This document shows positions 1 to 6,533 of a stretch of DNA of 10,465 nt, in pieces. A program made the position numbers and the translations under genes. How positions within the stretch are numbered: the first letter of the stretch is position 1; every line of letters starts with the position of its first letter. The notes beneath the pieces were generated by a model. The model made no database searches and had not been told where the DNA came from. It saw only the letters and a program-made list of their open reading frames with translations. The stretch is from positions 1-10,465 of the forward strand of contig JAVEEJ010000275.1 in assembly GCA_030840515.1 (NCBI GenBank), given 5' to 3'. This DNA comes from Frankiaceae bacterium. GTDB taxonomy: Bacteria > Actinomycetota > Actinomycetes > JAVEEJ01.

Positions 1-197
1 TGACGAGCCAGATCGACCAGCTGCAAGCGGTGCTCCGGGCGCTGCTGTCACCGGCGGGCGCCGCCAAGCTGGCCGAGAGTGCAGAGCAGGTCCCGCGAGC
101 GCGGACGCCACGACAGCGAAGCGGGTACGACGCCCCGACTCCTGCGCGGCAGATCGATCTCGACCAGGCGGTCCCGACGCTGCCGAAGGCGCTCTGA
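1..197 (+). CDS. 3' end of an unidentified protein gene (partial)
   Basis: An open frame enters from the left edge (first whole codon at base 3) and ends at TGA 195-197. It gives 64 residues, reading TSQIDQLQAVLRALL near the left edge and ending AVPTLPKAL. Most codons end in G or C, as in the surrounding genes, which is the main reason to call it coding. The visible part begins with a helix-like, Leu-rich stretch (SQIDQLQAVLRALLS), followed by a Pro/Arg-rich, probably disordered tail. The two bases before the first full codon are TG, so a start codon at the very edge is possible, but it may equally be internal. I do not recognise the family and propose no function. It converges on valS, whose stop codon lies one base away. 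Confidence 0.55.
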   Translation, partial: TSQIDQLQAVLRALLSPAGAAKLAESAEQVPRARTPRQRSGYDAPTPARQIDLDQAVPTLPKAL

Positions 198-198
198 G

Positions 199-2745
199 CT
201 AACCCGCCGCCACGGGAGCGAGCTCGACCGCGACAGTGAGCTCCGCGGCCTCCGAAGGCTCGGTGGTCAGCGAGCTGATGCGTCCGGCGGCCTTGAGGTC
301 GGCCGCCGCCAGCTCGACCAAGGACAGCTGAGCAGCCGGGCCTGACACGACCGCGCTGGTCACCTCTGCGCGCATCGACTGCTTGGCGTCGCTCTTGGCC
401 TTCCGTACCGCGGTCAGGGCGGACCCGAGCGCGGTCAGCAGCGCAGGATCAGCGTCAGCGGCGGCAGCACGCAGCGGCTGCGCCTCGGGCCAGCGGGCCC
501 GGTGCACCGAACCGTCCTGCCACCACGACCAGACCTCTTCCGTGACGAAGGGCAGGGTCGGAGCCAGCAACCGCAGCACGGTGGACAGCGAGATGGAGAG
601 CGCCGCCTGGGCGGAGCGGGCCCCCTCCTCACCGCGGGTGGCGTAGGCGCGCTCCTTGACAAGCTCGATGTAGTCGTCGCAGAACGTCCAGAAGAAGGAC
701 TCGGTCAGCTCGAGCGCCCGTGTGTGGTTGTAGGCCTCGAACGCCCTGGTCGCGTCGTCCACGACGTCCGCGAGCAGCGCGAGCAGAGCCCGGTCGATCG
801 GCTCGGTCACGGAGGAGATGTCGGGCTCACCCGCGCCCAAGCCGAGCGCGAACTTCGACGCGTTGAGCAGCTTGATGGCGAGCCGTCGGCCGACTTTCAT
901 CTGCCCGGTGTCGAAGGCCGCATCCGTCCCCAGCCGAGCGGAGGCTGCCCAGTAGCGCACCGCGTCCGAGCCGTGCTCTTCGAGTAGCGCCATAGGGGTG
1001 ACGACGTTGCCCTTGGACTTCGACATCTTCTTGCGGTCGGGATCGAGGATCCAGCCCGAGATCGCGGCGTGCCTCCAGGGCACCACCCCGTGCTCGAGGT
1101 GCGCCCGCACCACGCTGGAGAACAGCCAGGTCCTGATGATGTCCTGACCCTGGGGGCGGAGGTCCATCGGGAAGACCCGCCCGAACAGGTCCTCGTCCCC
1201 TTCCCAGCCTCCGATGATCTGCGGCGTCAGCGACGACGTGGCCCACGTGTCCATCACGTCGGGGTCGCCGACGAAGCCTCCCGCCGTGCCGCGCTGCTCC
1301 GCCGTGTAGCCGGGCGGCACGTCGGAGGAGGGGTCGATCGGCAGGGCGTCGGCGCTGGGGGCGATCGGTGCGTCCCACTGCGGCTCGCCGTCGGGGCCGA
1401 CGGGGTACCAGAGCGGAACGGGCACGCCGAAGAAGCGCTGGCGGCTGATCAGCCAGTCGCCGTTGAGCCCCTCGACCCAGTTCTCGTAGCGCACCTGCAT
1501 GTGCTCCGGGTGCCACTGCAGCTCCCGGCCGCGGGCCAGCAGGGCGTCGCGGAGGTCACCGTCACGCCCGCCGTTGCGGATGTACCACTGACGGCTGGTG
1601 ACGATCTCGAGTGGCTTGTCGCCCTTCTCGAAGAAGTTGGCCTTGCGCTGGGTGGGCGTCGGCTCCCCGTCGAGGTCTTCGCTGTCCCGCAGCTGCTGGA
1701 CGATCGATTCGCGGGCCGAGTACGACGTCTTGCCGGCGAGCGGCTCGTAAGGCGCGGGGTTCGCCAACCACTCAGGGGTCTCCCGGAGCAGCCGACCGTC
1801 GCGACCGATGATCGAGCGCGTCGGCAGCTGCAGCTCCCGCCACCAGATCACGTCGGTCAGGTCACCGAAGGTGCAGCACATCGCGATGCCCGCGCCCTTG
1901 TCCGGCTCGGCGAGCGGGTGCGCGAGCACGGGGACCTCGACCCCGAAGAGTGGTGAGGTCACGGTCGAGCCGAACAGCGGCTGGTAGCGCTCGTCGTCGG
2001 GGTGCGCGATGAGCGCGACCACCGCGGGGATGAGCTCCGGACGGGTGGTCTCGATGTAGACCGGGCCGCTCGCGCCGTGGAAGGCCACCCGGTGGAAGGC
2101 ACCCGGGTAGTCCCGCGCCTCGAGCTCCGCCTGGGCCACCGCGGTCTGGAACGTCACGTCCCACAAGCCCGGTGCCTCCGCCTGATAGGCCTCACCGCGC
2201 GCGAGGTTGTTGAGGAACGCCCGCTGTGACACGGCCCGGGCCCGGGTGTCGATGGTCTGGTAGCCGTAGCTCCAGTCGACCGACAGACCGGCCCGTCGCC
2301 ACAGCGCCTCGTAGGCCTTCTCGTCCTCCAGCGTGAGTCGCTCGCAAAGCTCGACGAAGTTGCGCCGCGAGATCGACAGCTGGTCCTTGGCTGCCGCCTC
2401 GGGCGGCTCGAAGGACGGGTCGTAAGGCAGCGACGGATCGCACCGGACCCCGAAGTAGTTCTGCACCCGACGCTCCGTGGGCAGGCCGTTGTCGTCCCAC
2501 CCCATCGGGTAGAAGACCTCACGTCCACGCATCCGCTGATAGCGCGCCAGCACATCGGTGTGGGTGTAGGAGAACACGTGGCCCACGTGCAGCGAGCCCG
2601 AGACGGTGGGCGGGGGAGTGTCGATCGAGTAGATCTGCTCACGCGTCTTGGTCCGGTCGAACCGGTAGGTGCCCTGCGAGTCCCAGATCGCCTGCCACTT
2701 CTCCTCGAGGCCGTCGATGGTCGGCTTCTCGGGCACGCTCTGCAT
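199..2745 (-). CDS. valS: Valyl-tRNA synthetase (archaeal/rickettsial-like form)
   Basis: This 848-aa cytosolic class Ia synthetase charges tRNA-Val with valine using ATP. The HIGH motif is HVGH at residues 53-56, after PPPTVSGSL. The KMSKS loop is at 573-577. The CP1 editing domain, which clears mischarged threonyl-tRNA, lies roughly at 200-340, with IETTRPELI at 231-239 and GAGIAMCCTFGDLTD at 284-298. The anticodon-binding helical domain follows from about 650. The wording around both signatures (YSIDTPPPTVSGSLHVGH; FYPMGWDDNGLPTERRVQ) matches the archaeal/Rickettsia-type ValRS rather than the PPPNVTGSLHLGH form typical of other bacteria, as I recall the families. The C-terminus lacks the long charged coiled-coil arm of canonical bacterial ValRS. 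There is no Shine-Dalgarno before ATG 2745; a TAGCAT hexamer lies 7 bases upstream, suggesting a leaderless mRNA. The stop is TAG at 199-201. Function is very secure; the subgroup assignment is from memory of motifs. Confidence 0.97.
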   Translation of the reverse strand: MQSVPEKPTIDGLEEKWQAIWDSQGTYRFDRTKTREQIYSIDTPPPTVSGSLHVGHVFSYTHTDVLARYQRMRGREVFYPMGWDDNGLPTERRVQNYFGVRCDPSLPYDPSFEPPEAAAKDQLSISRRNFVELCERLTLEDEKAYEALWRRAGLSVDWSYGYQTIDTRARAVSQRAFLNNLARGEAYQAEAPGLWDVTFQTAVAQAELEARDYPGAFHRVAFHGASGPVYIETTRPELIPAVVALIAHPDDERYQPLFGSTVTSPLFGVEVPVLAHPLAEPDKGAGIAMCCTFGDLTDVIWWRELQLPTRSIIGRDGRLLRETPEWLANPAPYEPLAGKTSYSARESIVQQLRDSEDLDGEPTPTQRKANFFEKGDKPLEIVTSRQWYIRNGGRDGDLRDALLARGRELQWHPEHMQVRYENWVEGLNGDWLISRQRFFGVPVPLWYPVGPDGEPQWDAPIAPSADALPIDPSSDVPPGYTAEQRGTAGGFVGDPDVMDTWATSSLTPQIIGGWEGDEDLFGRVFPMDLRPQGQDIIRTWLFSSVVRAHLEHGVVPWRHAAISGWILDPDRKKMSKSKGNVVTPMALLEEHGSDAVRYWAASARLGTDAAFDTGQMKVGRRLAIKLLNASKFALGLGAGEPDISSVTEPIDRALLALLADVVDDATRAFEAYNHTRALELTESFFWTFCDDYIELVKERAYATRGEEGARSAQAALSISLSTVLRLLAPTLPFVTEEVWSWWQDGSVHRARWPEAQPLRAAAADADPALLTALGSALTAVRKAKSDAKQSMRAEVTSAVVSGPAAQLSLVELAAADLKAAGRISSLTTEPSEAAELTVAVELAPVAAG

Positions 2746-2752
2746 AAGGCGG

Positions 2753-2758
2753 ATGCTA
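2753..2758 (-). promoter_or_regulatory. Putative -10 element of valS (TAGCAT), leaderless start
   Basis: Read on the minus strand, TAGCAT is followed by seven bases (CCGCCTT) and then the valS ATG at 2745-2743. TANNNT at this distance is the usual actinobacterial housekeeping-sigma -10 pattern for transcripts that begin on the start codon. No ribosome binding site and no convincing TTGACA -35 box are visible. An mRNA starting at the ATG would leave no room for a T-box or other leader riboswitch. Confidence 0.5.
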
Positions 2759-2778
2759 GTGGGACGCGCCCAGCGCCT

Positions 2779-2784
2779 TACGAT
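2779..2784 (+). promoter_or_regulatory. Putative -10 element of folC (TACGAT), leaderless start
   Basis: TACGAT is followed by seven bases (CCGTCGC) and then GTG at 2792. This is the same geometry as the divergent valS promoter, whose -10 lies about 20 bp away on the other strand. The GTG has no Shine-Dalgarno. The position supports 2792 as the folC start over the in-frame upstream ATG 2753 and GTG 2759. There is no clear -35 element. Confidence 0.45.
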
Positions 2785-2791
2785 CCGTCGC

Positions 2792-4105
2792 GTGGATCAC
2801 GAGCTCGACGAGCTGGCGCGCGTCGAGCGGCTCATGGAGGCCCGCGGGCCTGCCCACATCAACCCCGGGCTCGAGCGGATCGAGGCCGTCCTTCACCTCC
2901 TCGGCGACCCGCAGCGCGCCTACCCCTCCATTCACATCGGCGGCACCAACGGCAAGACGTCCACGGCGCGCATGGCGGAGGCCTTGCTGCGGAGTGCCGG
3001 GCTGCGCACGGGCCGCTACACCTCGCCCCACCTGGTGTCGGTGACCGAGCGGATCTCGGTCGACGGAGAGGCGTTGAGCCCAGGGGCGTTCGCCGCGCTC
3101 TACGACGACGTCGCGCCATACGCCAGCCTTGTCGACGCGGAGCACCCCGCACAGCCCGTGACCTACTTCGAGCTCATGACGGCCATGGCCTTCGCCGCGT
3201 TCGCAGACGCGCCGGTCGATGCGGCGGTGGTAGAGGTCGGGCTCGGCGGGACGTGGGACTGCACCAACGTGGTCGCCGCGCCCGTCGCCGCGCTGCTTCC
3301 GATCTCCCTCGACCACACCGAGCTGCTGGGGGACACGGTCGGGCAGATCGCCGCCGACAAGGCCGGCATCGTGCACGAAGGCGCACTGCTCGTGCTTGCC
3401 GCTCAGCCACTCGAGGCCGCGGAGGTGATCCTGCGTCGGGTGGCGGAGGTCGGTGCGACGGTGGCGCGTGAGGGACTCGAGTACGGCGTGCTGAGCCGCG
3501 CCCTTGCGGTCGGCGGACAGCTCGTCACCCTGCAGGGGCTTCACGGCGTGTACGACGACGTGCTGCTCCCGCTGCACGGCTCGCACCAGGCAGCGAACGC
3601 GGCCGTCGCACTCGCCACGGTGGAGGGGCTGCTGGGTCGCCCGCTCGACGTCGAGCTCGTCCGTGACGCGCTGGGCTCGGTGACCTCTCCAGGGCGTCTG
3701 GAGGTGGTGCGCCGAAACCCGACGATCGTCGTTGACGCAGCCCACAACCCGGCGGGCATGGCGGTGACAGCCGCGGCCATTCGCGACGCGTTCGACTTCA
3801 CCCGGCTGGTGGCCGTAGTGGGGGTGCTGGCCGACAAGGATGCGCGCGGCATCCTGGAGGCGCTGGAGCCTGCCGCCGACGTCGTCCTCGTCACGCGATC
3901 GAGCTCGCCTCGAGCACTCCCGGTGGACGAGCTTGCCGGGATCGCGGTGGAGGTGCTCGGCGCGGATCGTGTCGAGACGGTCGGCTCGCTCGCCGAAGCG
4001 CTCGACCGGGCTGTTGAGGTCGCCGACGAGCACTTCGGGAGCGGCGTGCTGGTCACCGGGTCCATCACCTTGGCAGGCGACGCCCGGCGACTGCTGCCCC
4101 CATGA
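2792..4105 (+). CDS. folC: Folylpolyglutamate synthase / dihydrofolate synthase
   Basis: This 437-aa cytosolic Mur-ligase-family enzyme adds glutamates to reduced folates by an acyl-phosphate mechanism. The bacterial enzyme often also makes dihydrofolate from dihydropteroate. Visible motifs are the ATP P-loop GTNGKTST (51-58), TSPHL (77-81), EVGLGGTWDCTN (148-159), the DH of ISLDHTELLGDT (174-175), and KAGI, whose Lys190 is the family's usual carbamylated metal-bridging lysine. GSHQAANA (263-270), GRLEVV (301-306), DAAHNP (315-320) and DKD (348-350) follow. The family's usual EVGxGGRxDATN reads GGTWDCTN here, with Arg to Thr and Ala to Cys, which may be a lineage variant. GTG 2792 was chosen for its conserved-looking N-terminus and the TACGAT seven bases upstream; ATG 2753, GTG 2759 and ATG 2834 are alternatives. 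The TGA overlaps the next gene's ATG (ATGA), so the two are probably translationally coupled. Confidence 0.95.
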   Translation: MDHELDELARVERLMEARGPAHINPGLERIEAVLHLLGDPQRAYPSIHIGGTNGKTSTARMAEALLRSAGLRTGRYTSPHLVSVTERISVDGEALSPGAFAALYDDVAPYASLVDAEHPAQPVTYFELMTAMAFAAFADAPVDAAVVEVGLGGTWDCTNVVAAPVAALLPISLDHTELLGDTVGQIAADKAGIVHEGALLVLAAQPLEAAEVILRRVAEVGATVAREGLEYGVLSRALAVGGQLVTLQGLHGVYDDVLLPLHGSHQAANAAVALATVEGLLGRPLDVELVRDALGSVTSPGRLEVVRRNPTIVVDAAHNPAGMAVTAAAIRDAFDFTRLVAVVGVLADKDARGILEALEPAADVVLVTRSSSPRALPVDELAGIAVEVLGADRVETVGSLAEALDRAVEVADEHFGSGVLVTGSITLAGDARRLLPP

Positions 4106-4446
4106 CCAGCGACGACCGGCCCGCGCGCTGGCTGGGACCAGCCGTTCTGACGATGGAAGGCGTGCTCGCGCTACTGGTGGCACCGGCGGTTGCCGTCAGC
4201 CATCGGGCACACGCCGGACGGTCAGCGCTGCTCGTCGTCGTACTCGCACTCGCGTTCTTCGTCTCGGCCGGACTGTCGCGGCGGTCGACCATCCCCGGCT
4301 GGCTATGCCAGGTCGGGCTGCTGGCCACCGGACTGCTCAGCCCGGTGATGTGGTTCCTCGGGGCGCTGTTCGCCGCCGCCTACTGGGGGTCGCTCCGCCT
4401 GCAGGACGCGCGCCCCTACCGGTCGGCTCCTCCGCCGAGCAGCTGA
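4102..4446 (+). CDS. DUF4233 small membrane protein
   Basis: This 114-aa integral membrane protein has unknown function. Hydrophobic segments lie at about residues 12-33, 41-58 and 66-96, the last long enough for two passes, so three or four helices are likely. The N-terminus (TSDDRPARW) and C-terminus (DARPYRSAPPPSS) are short, polar and probably outside the bilayer. The ExxLALL-like pattern in helix 1 (LTMEGVLALLVAPA) and the position directly behind folC match DUF4233, an actinobacterial family routinely encoded there. The ATG at 4102 overlaps the folC stop by 4 bases, implying coupled translation; there is only a weak ribosome binding site. The linkage to folC suggests a folate- or envelope-related role, but this is inference. 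The gene ends 8 bp from the stop codon of the convergent protease gene. Confidence 0.85.
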   Translation: MTSDDRPARWLGPAVLTMEGVLALLVAPAVAVSHRAHAGRSALLVVVLALAFFVSAGLSRRSTIPGWLCQVGLLATGLLSPVMWFLGALFAAAYWGSLRLQDARPYRSAPPPSS

Positions 4447-4462
4447 CGCAGCACTCAGCTGC
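4439..4462. terminator. Inverted repeat across two convergent stop codons, possible bidirectional terminator
   Basis: The arms GCAGCTGA (4439-4446) and TCAGCTGC (4455-4462) are perfectly complementary and separated by CGCAGCAC. The left arm contains the stop codon of the DUF4233 gene; the right arm contains the TGA of the minus-strand protease gene. The 8-bp stem with an 8-base loop would form in both transcripts. Neither side has a T tract, so if it terminates it is the U-poor kind often reported in actinobacteria, or it only protects mRNA ends. Confidence 0.45.
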
Positions 4463-6446
4463 GAGAGACGAACAGCCGGTCGCCACCTACAGCGCGGGCG
4501 AGCATCTCGAGCATCACGTCGTAGGTAGCCGCCGAGTCCACCAGCGCGTACGTGGCCTCCTGGCTGGGATCGTCGCCCCACGTCAGGGAGATGGCGAAGG
4601 TGTGCGGCTGCTTCGCGGACCCGCCCAGCGCGACGCGCTGGAGGTCCTCCCACCGGTGCGTCACGACGCCTGGCCATCGGGAGACCTGTTCGGGGGAGCT
4701 CCCTCTCAGTCGCGCGAGTCGGGCCTCGGTCTGAACCCTGCGCTTGTCGTCGTCCGCCTCACGCAAGGCCCGGGCGACTGCTCGGCCGCGACCCGCGCCC
4801 GCCGCGTAGGGCAGCACCAGCAGGCGGAGGTCAGACAGCACCAGGTCGGCGCGACCGCCGCGCTGGCCGCCGATGCGCGCGTCGGGTAGCACCGCCCGTA
4901 TGACGTCGGTGGTCGGCGGAGCGATGTCACGGATCGGCGGCGCTGCGAGGTCGACCCCCAGCGCTGCCAGGTCCGACCTCAGCCGGCCCAGCTTGTCGAC
5001 GTCAAGCAGTGCGGCATGGATGCGGTCGTAGAGCGCCACGGCGGCACCGTCAGTCGCCACCAACTCAACCGGGCCACTCCAGGACACGCGGAATCGAGCC
5101 CCTGTCTTGTCGACGAGGTACTGATTCACCACTGCGGTGAGTGGCCAAGCGAGCGTGTTCGCCACGTCCAGTGCTGGGTCATCCGCTGAGCGCCGGTCGT
5201 GAGTGACGGCGATCCGCAACTCCGTCCCGCGACCCGCGCCGACCAGGTCGAGGGCCCGACCGATGGTGCCGGGGCGTTCGCCGCCGTCGACGGCCGCCAC
5301 CGCATCCAGTAGCGCGAGACCTGCGGACAGCGCAGGGATGGCGTAGATCGCAGCCGCCTGCTCGATGCTGGGCACGATGCGGTGTTCCCGCAGATGTCCG
5401 AGCAGCTGCGTGGTGATCTGCCCGCCGACCGTCTCTCGGTCTCGCACCAGCGTCGCCGCGATGCGGTCGTCACCCGGCCGAGGCTGGTCGGCTACCTCAG
5501 CGAGGGCCCGCAGTCGCTCGCCGAGGGGCGGGTGGGAGTCGAAGGGATGGGCGGGCGAGTCGGGTATGTGGTTCCTTGCCTCGTGCAGCTGCGTGCGTCG
5601 CTCCGGGTCCGCGAGCAACGAGGTGAACCCCGCATACAGATTGGCGGGGCGGACCTTCTCGTTGAGCAGCGGCACGACGTAGTTGTCGAGGTAGAAGTCC
5701 CACGCGGCTGCGCCCGCATGCACGCCGCGCAGAGCGCTCTCATGCGCGGACCTACCCGCGACGCGGGCAGCGTTGAGGTCAGCGCTGATCTCCTGTCGCC
5801 GCCTGACCGCGAGGCTGGCGCGATGCACAAGTGCTGCGTAGCGCTGGAAGAGGCGGCGGAGGAGCCGGTGCTTCGTGAGGTGGTCCACCGCTCGGCTGAC
5901 CGTGACGTTCGCTCGGTAGACGAGGGGCCCCAGCCGGGTGTCGCCCCCGGTGTAGTGACCGAACTCATGGGCCAGGACCGCTCGCAACTCGTCCACGGTG
6001 ATGCATTCCATGAGCGCGAGGCCGATGGTCATATTCCGTGGGCCGGGAACCAAGCCGAGTAGGCGGCTGTCCTGAGACACAGAGGCGTTGACGTCGTCCA
6101 CCATCCGTAGTTGGTGCGGGGGCGGCGTGCCGAGCCCGCGCGCGACCTCGTCGATCAGGCCCCAGATCTCCGGCTGCCCTTGGCGAGTCAGGATCAGCCC
6201 CGACGAGTCCTCATGCTGGCTGCGCTCGAGCGAGAAGATCGCCCTTGCGAGCGCCGCGGCGACGACCACCGTGATGAACCCGAACTTCGCCCCGGCGGCC
6301 GCTGAGCCTTCAGCGAAGGCGAAGACCGCAACGCCGGCTAGTCCGGCCACCACCAGCAAGGCCAACAGGTAGAAGCCGACGAGCAGGAGCGCGACGAGAC
6401 CTGCGCGCAAGGCGACGCTCGGAGCACGGGTGGTAACCGGAGGCAC
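4455..6446 (-). CDS. M48 family membrane zinc metalloprotease with long C-terminal extension
   Basis: The 663-aa protein starts at GTG 6446, with GGGAG six bases upstream. The frame stays open much further upstream, but that part is antisense to the ABC ATPase gene and rejected. Two N-terminal membrane helices (about residues 16-46 and 53-71) are followed by the peptidase domain. The zinc site is HEFGH at 160-164, with the third ligand probably Glu219 in RRQEISAD. SHPPLGERLRAL (304-315) is the substrate-side motif common in M48/HtpX-like proteins. HtpX-type enzymes have the active site facing the cytoplasm and degrade damaged membrane proteins; a similar role here is inference. Residues from about 321 to 663 go beyond the roughly 300 aa of HtpX and match nothing I can name. 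The last part (533-660: LVLSDLRLLVLP, HRWEDLQRVAL, AISLTWGDD) looks beta-rich and resembles a PH-like fold, tentatively. It diverges from the ABC operon and converges with the DUF4233 gene. Confidence 0.92.
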   Translation of the reverse strand: MPPVTTRAPSVALRAGLVALLLVGFYLLALLVVAGLAGVAVFAFAEGSAAAGAKFGFITVVVAAALARAIFSLERSQHEDSSGLILTRQGQPEIWGLIDEVARGLGTPPPHQLRMVDDVNASVSQDSRLLGLVPGPRNMTIGLALMECITVDELRAVLAHEFGHYTGGDTRLGPLVYRANVTVSRAVDHLTKHRLLRRLFQRYAALVHRASLAVRRRQEISADLNAARVAGRSAHESALRGVHAGAAAWDFYLDNYVVPLLNEKVRPANLYAGFTSLLADPERRTQLHEARNHIPDSPAHPFDSHPPLGERLRALAEVADQPRPGDDRIAATLVRDRETVGGQITTQLLGHLREHRIVPSIEQAAAIYAIPALSAGLALLDAVAAVDGGERPGTIGRALDLVGAGRGTELRIAVTHDRRSADDPALDVANTLAWPLTAVVNQYLVDKTGARFRVSWSGPVELVATDGAAVALYDRIHAALLDVDKLGRLRSDLAALGVDLAAPPIRDIAPPTTDVIRAVLPDARIGGQRGGRADLVLSDLRLLVLPYAAGAGRGRAVARALREADDDKRRVQTEARLARLRGSSPEQVSRWPGVVTHRWEDLQRVALGGSAKQPHTFAISLTWGDDPSQEATYALVDSAATYDVMLEMLARAVGGDRLFVSRS

Positions 6447-6489
6447 GGGGATCTCCCAGAGAATGGACGGATCACGGGGACCCGCCCGC

Positions 6490-6497
6490 AAATTATG
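6490..6497 (-). promoter_or_regulatory. AT-rich core, possible -10 of the M48 protease gene
   Basis: The intergenic region between the protease and ABC genes is GC-rich except for one AT patch. On the minus strand it reads CATAATTT and holds two overlapping -10-like hexamers, CATAAT (6497-6492) and TAATTT (6495-6490). A start about 7 bases on would give a leader of roughly 40 nt including the GGGAG ribosome site at 6457-6453. No clear -35 box is seen. Confidence 0.35.
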
Positions 6498-6521
6498 TGG
6501 GAGTCGAGGCCTGGATCTCGG

Positions 6522-6527
6522 TAAGTT
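6522..6527 (+). promoter_or_regulatory. Possible -10 element (TAAGTT) of the ABC operon, leaderless start
   Basis: TAAGTT fits TANNNT and lies six bases (CGGAAA) before GTG 6534. A stop codon in the ATPase frame at 6522-6524 rules out starts further upstream, so 6534 is the first usable start. No strong Shine-Dalgarno precedes it, so a leaderless transcript is plausible. There is no recognisable -35 box. Confidence 0.35.
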
Positions 6528-6533
6528 CGGAAA

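Noticed and set aside
1069..1956. A 295-codon plus-strand frame inside valS.
   Set aside because: It is antisense to conserved ValRS sequence, and its composition is that of a reverse-complement shadow (Arg, Gly, Val, His-rich, no motif).
2756..4183. A 475-codon open frame on the minus strand covering the whole of folC.
   Set aside because: It is the mirror of a GC-rich gene with strong third-position bias. The product is Arg/His/Gly-rich without any motif, whereas the plus strand carries all FolC signatures.
6452..6462. Small inverted repeat TCTC-CCA-GAGA over the M48 ribosome site, as a possible translation-blocking hairpin.
   Set aside because: The stem is only four base pairs with a three-base loop, too weak to support a call.
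6449..6519. Direct repeat GGATCTC at 6449-6455 and 6513-6519 flanking the protease/ABC gap, considered as an operator pair.
   Set aside because: Two seven-base matches 64 bases apart, one beside a start codon, are within chance expectation and show no symmetry.
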